Source of the DNA: an uncultured Bacilli bacterium
GTDB lineage: Bacteria; Bacillota_I; Bacilli_A; RF39; UBA660
Assembly: GCA_934130545.1 (NCBI GenBank)
Contig: CAKOYD010000001.1
Location: forward strand, 62,001 to 126,000
Length of the DNA: 64,000 bases
Direction: 5' to 3'
The translations under genes and the position numbers were made by a program. Position 1 is the stretch's first letter; each line of letters opens with the position of its first letter. Of the stretch, positions 42,915 to 50,604 are shown piece after piece. A model generated the notes under the pieces. The model did not search any database and was not told the origin of the DNA. It saw nothing but the letters and a program-made list of their open reading frames with translations.

Positions 42915-43910
42915 CTAATTCTTATAATATGTTTGATTTTTACTTGTAGGAGTATTTGGAAAATTCATTTTTATTACGCCGTTATCTAATGCTGGAATTA
43001 AGTAATTTTCTCTAAATGAAATACGTGATTTCATTTTAAGTAATTCCATTAATTCAGAAGATGTGTAGTTAATTCCTGGTTCCATAACACTCAATAATTT
43101 TTTTACGTAAGTACTTATATGGTTTATTTGTTTATTAACTCCATCTATAAGGCCTTCTAGTACTTCATCAATCATTTTTAGCATAAATTCAACAAATTCT
43201 GTAGATTCACCTACATTATTGCAGTTTTGAATGGCTTTATAATAATCATCTTGATATTTTTTGATTTCTGATTCTATTGGTACATACTCAAATAAAGGCT
43301 CCCAACTAGAAAGTATAACATTTTGCCATAGTCTAGCGGTTCTACCATTTCCATCACTAAAAGGATGAATAAATACAAATTCATAATGAAATATTGAAGA
43401 TAATATTAATGGATGTATTTCTTTTTTCTTAGATTCCATCCAATTAAATAATTGTGTCATTAATTCACTTACTCTTTCAGGTGGTGGACATACAAAAATA
43501 CAATTACCTTCTTCATCAAAAACTCCCTCACCACCTTTTCTAAAATCACCAGAGTCTCTGACAGTTAAATAAGTTAATATTTTATGCATCTTTTTTAAAT
43601 CAGCTATTGAATAAGGATTTACTTCTTTTATTTTTAGGTAAGCATTATATGCATTTTGAACTTCTTGTATTTCGTTTTTAGGTCCAATTACTACTTTACC
43701 ATCAATAATGTCTTTAACTTGTTCAAGCGATAAAGAGTTAGCTTCAATCGCTAATGAAGAATGAATTGATTTAATTCTGTTATTTCTTCTTAAAATAGGC
43801 ATCTTATTTAAATCTTTGTAATTATCTAATTTCCCAATTTTTTTCATAATTGATGATATTCTATCTAACATTGTATTAGTAATTGTAAATGGTGGTACAT
43901 AATCTTTCAT
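42915..43910 (-). CDS. Fic-domain protein (AMP-transferase) with N-terminal inhibitory helix and C-terminal HTH
   Basis: The 331-residue protein carries the full Fic motif HPFSDGNGR (182-190). The helix SSLAIEANSL (51-60) has the S-x-x-x-E-x-N inhibitory motif with E56, so activity is self-restrained (class II). The C-terminal 80 residues (NYTSSELMELLKMKSRISFRENYLIPALDNGVIK) resemble a winged helix. Fic enzymes AMPylate proteins; targets such as gyrase are known for other members, but not here. The gene has a consensus promoter with unusual repeats upstream. Confidence 0.93.
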   Translation of the reverse strand: MKDYVPPFTITNTMLDRISSIMKKIGKLDNYKDLNKMPILRRNNRIKSIHSSLAIEANSLSLEQVKDIIDGKVVIGPKNEIQEVQNAYNAYLKIKEVNPYSIADLKKMHKILTYLTVRDSGDFRKGGEGVFDEEGNCIFVCPPPERVSELMTQLFNWMESKKKEIHPLILSSIFHYEFVFIHPFSDGNGRTARLWQNVILSSWEPLFEYVPIESEIKKYQDDYYKAIQNCNNVGESTEFVEFMLKMIDEVLEGLIDGVNKQINHISTYVKKLLSVMEPGINYTSSELMELLKMKSRISFRENYLIPALDNGVIKMNFPNTPTSKNQTYYKN

Positions 43911-43937
43911 TTAAATCACCTCATTTTATACGAATAT

Positions 43938-43966
43938 ATTGTATCATTTTTATAATAATATGTCAA
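43938..43966 (-). promoter_or_regulatory. fic promoter
   Basis: A perfect TTGACA (43961-43966), a 17-bp spacer and TACAAT (43938-43943) on the minus strand lie 27 bp before the start. Confidence 0.75.
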
Positions 43967-43968
43967 TC

Positions 43969-44004
43969 ATCTTGTATGTTATCTTGTATGTTATCTTGTA
44001 TGCT
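43969..44004. repeat. Three tandem 12-bp repeats directly upstream of the fic -35 box
   Basis: ATCTTGTATGTT is repeated at 43969 and 43981, with a third copy (one change) at 43993. The array begins 3 bp upstream of TTGACA, a usual place for regulator sites. The intergenic stretch 43911-44234 holds, in order, the fic promoter, this array, a palindrome and the ftsX terminator; I see no gene in it. Confidence 0.88.
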
Positions 44005-44024
44005 TTTTACTATATTATAAAAAG

Positions 44025-44046
44025 TTTTTGTATTGCAATACAAAAA
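44025..44046. repeat. Perfect 22-bp palindrome upstream of fic
   Basis: TTTTTGTATTGCAATACAAAAA is an exact palindrome; another half copy (TTTTTTGTATTAC) follows at about 44064. The core TTGTAT is also the core of the three tandem repeats at 43969-44004, so all may be sites of one dimeric regulator. Confidence 0.75.
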
Positions 44047-44187
44047 ATACTTAATTTATTTACTTTTTTGTATTACTATTTACAATAACCTAAATATTTA
44101 ATAATACCTTATTTCTATACCTAAACTTCGTTGCTTTATAAGTATTAAATAATATAATTATATTCATTTTTTATAAGATTATTATTA

Positions 44188-44230
44188 TAAAGAAAAAGAA
44201 TATAAACTATTAATCTAATTTATATTCTTT
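44188..44230 (-). terminator. Terminator of ftsX
   Basis: AAAGAATATAAA / TTTATATTCTTT form a 12-bp stem with a 12-nt loop followed by TTCTTT on the minus strand. Confidence 0.75.
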
Positions 44231-44234
44231 ATTA

Positions 44235-45137
44235 CTATACTTTTAAGTGTTTTCTAACAGCTTTACCACTACCATACATTCCTACTAAGATTCCTAATAA
44301 TACTATTATTAGAGATAATTTAAAGACAAATGGGAATGGTTCGATTAGAGTAGCAAAACTTGAATTAAATATTTTACCACCAAAGTAATCATATAATTTA
44401 CTATAACCAAAGATAGTTACTAGTACTGGTATAATAGAACCTATTAAACCAATAAACATACCTTCGATAATAAATGGTATTTTAATAGCCATATTAGAAG
44501 CACCAACTAGTCGCATTATTTCTATTTCTGTTTTTCTAGAATAGATAGCTATTTTAATAGTATTAGTTATTAAGAAAGCAGTTACTAATACTAAAGCTAT
44601 AACTGTACCAATACAAAACTTTTCTATAGCTTTAAAAACAGTTACTACTTGGTCAACAATAGTTTGCCCATAATCAACACTATTAACATTATCTAGTCCT
44701 TTTATTTGATTTACTGTATCTTTTATTATTTCAATATCTTTTACTTTTAATTTATAACTATCCATTAAGGGATTAGTTTCATCTGTCCAACTATCAATAG
44801 TAGGAGCAAATTTATCTTCTTGGTTCTTTAAGTCTTCAGCAAATTCTTGTTTTGACTTAAAGACTAAACTACTAACATTACCAATTTTCCTTATTTGTTG
44901 TTCAAGAGTTTTGATGTCATCAGGAGTAGCACTTTTTTCTATCCATATAACTACTGTTGTTGATGTCATTATTTCTTCAGAAGCATTATCAACGTTATTA
45001 GAGATAATCATTGATATAGCTACAACTATTAGGGTTATAGCGATACATGATATAGAAGCTAATGATAAAGAAAAGTTTCTGACAACACTTTTAGCGGCAT
45101 CTCTAAAATATCTATTTAGATTTCTAATCAGCTTCAT
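44235..45137 (-). CDS. ftsX: Cell-division ABC transporter permease FtsX
   Basis: FtsX with FtsE activates septal peptidoglycan hydrolases. I start at ATG 45137 (MKLIRNLNRYF), 8 bp after AAAGGGG; upstream in-frame starts lie inside ftsE. The 300-residue product has four membrane helices with the large extracytoplasmic loop between the first two (about 40-170) and the family start RYFRDAAKSVVRNFSLS. It overlaps ftsE by 14 bp. Confidence 0.95.
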   Translation of the reverse strand: MKLIRNLNRYFRDAAKSVVRNFSLSLASISCIAITLIVVAISMIISNNVDNASEEIMTSTTVVIWIEKSATPDDIKTLEQQIRKIGNVSSLVFKSKQEFAEDLKNQEDKFAPTIDSWTDETNPLMDSYKLKVKDIEIIKDTVNQIKGLDNVNSVDYGQTIVDQVVTVFKAIEKFCIGTVIALVLVTAFLITNTIKIAIYSRKTEIEIMRLVGASNMAIKIPFIIEGMFIGLIGSIIPVLVTIFGYSKLYDYFGGKIFNSSFATLIEPFPFVFKLSLIIVLLGILVGMYGSGKAVRKHLKV

Positions 45138-45819
45138 AGTATGTACCCCTTTCATAATCATTTACTACTTTACCATCTTTAATAACAACTACTCTTTTTT
45201 TCATTCTATTTACTATTTCTCTATTGTGGGTAGTCATAATGATAGTAGTACCCATTTTATTAATATTATCTAAAACGTTCATAATACCCATAGAAGTATC
45301 AGGATCTAGGTTACCAGTTGGTTCATCGCATATTAATAGTTTAGGATTATTAACAATAGCTCTGGCTATTACTACTCTTTGTTGTTCTCCGCCAGATAGA
45401 TGATCAGGGTAATCTCTTACTTTTTGTTTTAAGCCAACTAAGTCTAGTACTTCCATAACTCTTTTATGAATTTTCTTTTTATCATAAGAGAATACTTCCA
45501 TTGCAAAGGCTACATTTTCATATACTGTTAATTTAGGTAATAATTTAAAGTCTTGGAAGACTACTCCTAGTTTTCTTCTTAGCATATATACTTTTCTATC
45601 TTTTAGTTTTGCAACGTTAATTCCTCCAATTATAATAGAGCCTTTATCAGGTTTTTCTTCTCGATATAACATTTTTATTAATGTAGATTTACCACTACCA
45701 GATGCTCCTATTACAAAAACAAATTCTCCTTTAGCTATACTTAGGTTTAAATCATATAAGGCTACAACACCATTTGATTTATATGTTTTTTGAACATCAG
45801 TAATTCTTATTAAATCCAT
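45124..45819 (-). CDS. ftsE: Cell-division ATP-binding protein FtsE
   Basis: The 231-residue ABC ATPase has Walker A GASGSGKST, signature LSGGEQQR, Walker B LLICDEPTGNLDP and H-loop THN. EEKPDKGSIIIGGINV and RRKLGVVFQDFKLLPKLTVYENVAF are typical of FtsE. It is directly followed by ftsX. AGAGGTGATTAT precedes its ATG. Confidence 0.96.
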   Translation of the reverse strand: MDLIRITDVQKTYKSNGVVALYDLNLSIAKGEFVFVIGASGSGKSTLIKMLYREEKPDKGSIIIGGINVAKLKDRKVYMLRRKLGVVFQDFKLLPKLTVYENVAFAMEVFSYDKKKIHKRVMEVLDLVGLKQKVRDYPDHLSGGEQQRVVIARAIVNNPKLLICDEPTGNLDPDTSMGIMNVLDNINKMGTTIIMTTHNREIVNRMKKRVVVIKDGKVVNDYERGTYYEAD

Positions 45820-45903
45820 ATAATCACCTCTTACTACTTATTTATTATATCAAATATAAATTATTTAATATATAGTTAATTTATTATTTACAATTATTTG
45901 CAA

Positions 45904-46746
45904 TTATCTAGCTTTAGCTACTTCATAGCAGTCTATTATTACAAAGAAGGCTTCTTTATCTATTTCTAATATTATTTCTTTTAACATAGTGTATTCTTTT
46001 GTGGGAATAACGCACATTAACATTTTAGATTTTTTGTTAGTATAACCACCTTTGACATCTACTACAGTATAGTTATGGCTAGTAGCATTTAAGACATAGT
46101 TTTTTATTTCATCAGGTTTTTTAGTTATTATATAGAAGGCTTTTTTATTAGATACTCCCAATATTACTTTATCTGCTACATGGGATGATATTAATAGAGC
46201 AATTATACCATATATAGTATTAGTTAAACCAAATGTTCTAGTACCTAGTAATATAATTAGTCCATTAATAATATTAGCAGCAGTACCGGTAGATATTTTT
46301 AAGTATTTATGCATTAGTTGAAATAGTATATGCGTACCACCACTAGTAAAGCCACTATTCATAATAAGTCCTAAGGATAGTCCTGATAAAGCACCACCAT
46401 AGATAACTAATAATAAAGTACTAGTATCTTGAAAGTTTATTATTTGAGGTAAGAATGATGTACCTTTAATAAATACTGGATATAAGATTGAACCTACGGC
46501 ACTTTTAGTAGTTAATTCTTTACCTAAAAAGATATAACTTACTGCCAAGAAAACTAACGATGTTATTAAAACGAATATGCTTTCATCAATATTAAAAAGA
46601 TATTTATAAATAATAGATAAACCGGATAATCCTCCTGATACTATGTTGTATGGGGCATAGAAGATATTAAAAGATATAGCACTTAAACATAATCCTATTA
46701 GGAATAGACCCCATTTTTCAAAAGTACTACTATATTTTTTAATCAT
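45904..46746 (-). CDS. YitT family membrane protein (paralogue 1)
   Basis: The 280-residue protein has five to six helices (DUF161-type YitT_membrane) and a C-terminal soluble DUF2179 domain (about 205-278: NKKAFYIITKKPDEIKNYVLNATSHN, CVIPTKEYTMLKEIILEIDKEAFFVI). YitT proteins are common in Firmicutes, often in several copies; transport has been suggested. Its first bases overlap the end of the paralogue by 8 bp. Confidence 0.92.
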   Translation of the reverse strand: MIKKYSSTFEKWGLFLIGLCLSAISFNIFYAPYNIVSGGLSGLSIIYKYLFNIDESIFVLITSLVFLAVSYIFLGKELTTKSAVGSILYPVFIKGTSFLPQIINFQDTSTLLLVIYGGALSGLSLGLIMNSGFTSGGTHILFQLMHKYLKISTGTAANIINGLIILLGTRTFGLTNTIYGIIALLISSHVADKVILGVSNKKAFYIITKKPDEIKNYVLNATSHNYTVVDVKGGYTNKKSKMLMCVIPTKEYTMLKEIILEIDKEAFFVIIDCYEVAKAR

Positions 46747-47644
46747 ACTCTACTTCCTTTTTATTTACTTCATAAGCATCACAAACTAGGAAGAAAGCAT
46801 TATTATCAATAGCCTTTAAGCCTTCTTTAACAACAAAGTATTTTTTAGTGGGAATAACTACTAAGAACATAGTGTGTTTATCGTTATCGTCGCCACCTTT
46901 AGAGTTAATTAAGGTAAGACCACCATTAGTTATATTTAATAAGAAGTCTCTTACTTCTTTTTCTTTCTCTGTTATGATATAGAAAGTTTTACTTTGTGAT
47001 ATTCCTAATATTACTTTATCAGTTAATACACTAATTATATATAGCACTAAGAAACCATATAATAATTTTTCTAAGGGGAATACTAAGATACCTGATAATA
47101 CTACTAATCCATCAACAATAATCATTGAGTTACCAATACTCATTTTAGTATATTTAGCAAATATTTGGTCGATAATGTCAGTGCCTCCGGTAGTAAAATT
47201 ACTTTTAAATACTAGGCCATAACCTATTCCTGATAGTACAGCACCACAGATAGCTATTAATAATAATTCAGCATTATCTATTTTAATAAACGGTACTAGG
47301 TATGATGTTAGTTTTACTAATATAGGAAATAGTATTGAACCAACAATAGAGTTTTTAGTTTCTTTAGGGCCTAAAAAGATATAGCTAACAAACAATAATA
47401 CAATATTAGATATTAAGATAAATAGTGATGGATCGATACCAAATTGACTGGCTACGATAGATAATCCACTAATACCAAAACATACTAATTCATATTGAAA
47501 AAAGAAAACATTAAAAGCTAAGGCTACAATTAAGCAACCAATAAATAGGTACATAAATCTTTTTAATCTTGTTTTATTATATACTTCTTTAATAATATTT
47601 TCATAATTACTTTTTCTTTTAAATAGTTTTCTAAATAGTTCCAT
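46739..47644 (-). CDS. YitT family membrane protein (paralogue 2)
   Basis: The 301-residue protein has the same plan as its neighbour, with FTTGGTDIIDQIF matching FTSGGTHILFQLM, and a similar DUF2179 end (QSKTFYIITEKEKEVRDFLL). It has about 20 extra basic residues at the N-terminus. The pair arose by tandem duplication but has diverged widely. The gene overlaps the end of prfB by 14 bp. Confidence 0.92.
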   Translation of the reverse strand: MELFRKLFKRKSNYENIIKEVYNKTRLKRFMYLFIGCLIVALAFNVFFFQYELVCFGISGLSIVASQFGIDPSLFILISNIVLLFVSYIFLGPKETKNSIVGSILFPILVKLTSYLVPFIKIDNAELLLIAICGAVLSGIGYGLVFKSNFTTGGTDIIDQIFAKYTKMSIGNSMIIVDGLVVLSGILVFPLEKLLYGFLVLYIISVLTDKVILGISQSKTFYIITEKEKEVRDFLLNITNGGLTLINSKGGDDNDKHTMFLVVIPTKKYFVVKEGLKAIDNNAFFLVCDAYEVNKKEVEYD

Positions 47645-48726
47645 TATACTTTACTCCTTCTTTAATAAATTCTTCTATATTACCATCTAATACTTTATTA
47701 ACATCAGGTGTTTCATAATTACTATCGTTATCTTTTACTAAAGTATAAGGACACATAATATAACTTCTTTTTCCTGAACCAAAACCTATTGTTTTTTGAT
47801 CTTTTGTGATATTATTTAATCGATTATTTTGTTTTTCTATTTCTAATAAGTATAATCTATTTTTTAATATTTCTAGAGCTTTTTCTCTGTTTTGAATTTG
47901 ACTTCTTTCGTTTTGACAAGTGATAACGATACCGGTAGGAATATGGGTAATTCGAACAGCAGAATCACTAGTGTTAACACTTTGACCACCAGCACCACTA
48001 CTATGATAGACATCTATCTTAAGGTCTTTATCGTTAATGACAATATTAATATTATTATCAAATTCAGGAATTACTTCAACTGAGGCAAATGAGGTATGTC
48101 TTCTTTTGCCGGCATCAAAGGGGCTTATTCTAACTAAGCGATGAACTCCTCTTTCTCCTTTAAAATAGCCATAAGCGTTAGGGCCTTTTATTTGAAATAA
48201 GATACTTTTAATACCTACTTCTTCTCCGGGTTGACGACTTAATTCAGTTATTGTATAGTTATTTTTTTCACAGTATCTTGTGTACATTCTAGCAAGCATA
48301 TTGGCCCAATCACAGCTTTCCGTACCTCCAGCACCAGCATGTATTTCTAGTGTACAATTATACTTATCGTATTCTCCTGACAAGTAAGTTGTAATTTTTA
48401 AATCTTCTACTTCTTTTAGAATATCATTATATTCTTCATTAAGTAATAAAGTAATTTCTTCATCTAAAGTATCCTCTAATAAACTTAAATTATTGGTAAT
48501 TTTATTGGTTAATGTTTCTACGGTATTGATAGTATTTTTTAAGTTATTACTTTCATTTATTACTTGTTCAGAATATTTTCTGTCATTCCAAAAATCAGGT
48601 TTATTCATAATAATAGATAATTCTTCTAGTCTATTCTTTTTATTATCTAAGTCAAAGAGACCTCCTAATAGAATCTATTTCTTTAAGTAATTCTTGATAA
48701 GATAATTTTAAATTATTAGTATTCAT
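47631..48726 (-). CDS. prfB: Peptide chain release factor 2, made through a programmed +1 frameshift
   Basis: RF2 reads UAA and UGA stops. The short zero-frame part starts at ATG 48726, runs 24 codons and hits TGA at 48652-48654; a +1 shift at CTT T joins it to the main frame, GAC at 48651-48653, giving about 364 residues. The main frame has SPF in RISPFDAGKRRHTSF (stop-codon recognition) and GGQ in SSGAGGQSVNTSDSAV. The in-frame UGA is recognised by RF2 itself, so scarcity of RF2 promotes the shift. This also shows that UGA is a stop in this organism. Confidence 0.96.
48651..48666 (-). promoter_or_regulatory. prfB programmed frameshift signal
   Basis: On the minus strand AGGAGG, three bases, CTT, TGA and C follow in the order and spacing of the classical site (Shine-Dalgarno-like stimulator, slippery CTT, UGA stop, C after it). 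Confidence 0.93.
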
Positions 48727-48774
48727 AATATATATCACATCCTATATGTTTACTATTAAATTATACACTATTAT

Positions 48775-48819
48775 TTAAAAAAATAAAAGACTTATTACTC
48801 ATAAAAGAGTAATAAGTCT
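48775..48819 (-). terminator. Terminator of the Cys-rich surface protein gene
   Basis: AGACTTATTACTC / GAGTAATAAGTCT form a perfect 13-bp stem with a 6-nt loop, followed by TTTTATTTTTTT on the minus strand. Confidence 0.88.
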
Positions 48820-48826
48820 GACACTA

Positions 48827-49702
48827 TTATATTTCGTTATTTTTACCTTTATAGTATGTAACCGTTCCAACTCCAATAGCCAACATACCAATTATAGCTA
48901 TAGCTAATGGTGTTTTTGTAGCTGTGTTTGGATTGTTATTTACATCTGAATTGTCGTCATTTGAACCATAGCCACCAGTGTTTGAACTTGAGCTGCTTGG
49001 AGTACTTGCGTTTCCGCCAGTGTTTTCGCCAGTTTTTACGTCAGTTGAATCAGCCTTACATGTTCCATCACTTTGTTCTGTATACCCTGATAGGCATTTA
49101 CATTCAGTTACGTATTTTTTACCTGTATCTGAGGTCTTTCCTTCTGGACATTTATTTATTCCGCCAACACTACTGTCATTTATATCAAATAAGCCGCCTG
49201 GGCAATAATATCCAGCCTTACATGTTGCACACTTTCCTTGCCCTAAGTAATATTGACCTCCATAACACCTTTTTTTTGTTTCAGCTTGTTTTATGCATCC
49301 ACCTGTACTATTAGGTGTATATCCAGTGGGACAAGAACATGTTTTTGTGTCTGTTATTGTTGTACAGGACCACACTACAGATTTTCCTCCAGCACCATTA
49401 TCTACAGTTCTAGATTGTGTACAACCATTGTGATTATTGCAAATTGATATGCCTAATAAATTTGAGCATTCATCATCCATACAGCATTCATTTGTTTCTC
49501 TTTTTTGACATTGATTACTGTTAGATACCTTCCAGTATCCTGAAGAACATGTGCACGCTACTGTTGGATCAACTTCTCCTACTTCAACAGCATATGTATC
49601 ACCTGAACCGATGCCTACCATAGTTAGCAAAGCTACTATTATAAGCATTGAGCCTAATTATGTACCTAATATACCCCATTCTTTTTGACTTAATTTTTTC
49701 AT
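48827..49702 (-). pseudogene. Cys-rich sortase-type surface protein interrupted by a stop codon in the signal peptide
   Basis: The frame starts at ATG 49702 behind AAGGAA with MKKLSQKEWGILGT, then meets TAA (49658-49660), then continues without a shift into LGSMLIIVALLTMVG and the mature protein. The two parts together are a plausible signal peptide of about 40 residues. Four or more EGF/Ephrin-receptor-like Cys modules follow (CSSGYWKV, CPTGYTPN, CKAGYYCPGG, CLSGYTEQ), a Ser/Asn/Gly linker, and a C-terminal NPNTATKTP, hydrophobic stretch and KGKNNEI, a sortase-like sorting signal. The ATG at 49648 lacks a ribosome site. A recent nonsense mutation or a sequencing error would explain it. Confidence 0.75.
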
Positions 49703-49772
49703 AACTTCCTTATTCCATTCCGTAGTTTATTTTTACAATCAAAGAATATCATATATTTATATCATTGTCTAG

Positions 49773-50594
49773 TTATTTTTGGCAACTAGGACAATAATAT
49801 GTGCCTCTACCATTTATCTTATCTTTTATTATTTTAGTATTACATATTGGACATATTCCATCATCTTTACCATGAACTAATAGTTCTTCTTGAAATAATC
49901 CATGTACTCCATCTACTGAAGTATATGTTTTAATAGTAGTACCACCTTTTTTGATGGCTTCTTCTAGGATTAGTTTAGTATTAGTTATGATCTTATCTAA
50001 CTCTTGGTTAGATAATTCATTACATTTCTTATGGGGATTTATTTTAGATAAAAATAATATTTCATCAGCATAGATATTACCTATTCCAACAATTATACTT
50101 TGATCTAATAAAATAGTTTTTATAGGTAATCTTTTACTTTTATATTTGTCTTTTAAGTAATCAATAGTTAGTTCTTTATCCCATGGTTCTTTTCCTAATG
50201 CATTTAGGGGTGGAATATCATTTATTTTATCTTTTTCTATTAGATACATTTTACCAAATTTTCTAGTATCGTGATATCTTAATTCGATATTATTATCTAA
50301 AGTAAACACGACGTGTTCATGTTTAGATAATATATCGTTACTTGTTTTAAAGAAATATTTTCCTTCCATTCTTAAGTGAGATAATAAATAATAATTATTT
50401 AATTCAAATACAATAAACTTACCTCTTCTTGTGATATCTAATATTTCTTGATTAGTAATATTAGATATAAATTTATCCACTTCAGGATAAGCAATTATAT
50501 TATTATGATATATTTTTACTTTAATTATTTTTCTATGTAATAATCTTGGTTTTAATGACTCTTTGACAGTTTCAACTTCTGGTAATTCTGGCAT
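49773..50594 (-). CDS. mutM: Formamidopyrimidine-DNA glycosylase (MutM/Fpg)
   Basis: The enzyme removes 8-oxoguanine and nicks the abasic site. The 273-residue protein begins MPELPEVETV (catalytic P after Met, E3) and has the H2TH motif QSIIVGIGNIYADEILF and the zinc finger CPICN-16-CPSC near the C-terminus. It follows polA by 10 bp, the usual polA-mutM order of Bacilli. Confidence 0.97.
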   Translation of the reverse strand: MPELPEVETVKESLKPRLLHRKIIKVKIYHNNIIAYPEVDKFISNITNQEILDITRRGKFIVFELNNYYLLSHLRMEGKYFFKTSNDILSKHEHVVFTLDNNIELRYHDTRKFGKMYLIEKDKINDIPPLNALGKEPWDKELTIDYLKDKYKSKRLPIKTILLDQSIIVGIGNIYADEILFLSKINPHKKCNELSNQELDKIITNTKLILEEAIKKGGTTIKTYTSVDGVHGLFQEELLVHGKDDGICPICNTKIIKDKINGRGTYYCPSCQK

Positions 50595-50604
50595 ATTCTA
50601 TCAC

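Noticed and set aside
43969..44004. Tandem 12-bp repeats as a CRISPR array
   Set aside because: Repeats are only 12 bp and directly adjoining, with no spacers and no cas genes nearby.
43911..44234. A hidden gene in the 324-bp gap between fic and ftsX
   Set aside because: No frame with a ribosome site; the gap is filled by promoter, repeats, palindrome and the ftsX terminator.
48827..49447. Three plus-strand frames opposite the Cys-rich surface protein gene
   Set aside because: The minus-strand frame has EGF-like modules, a sorting signal and a ribosome site; the opposite frames show Cys/His-rich strings caused by the complement of Cys and Gly codons.
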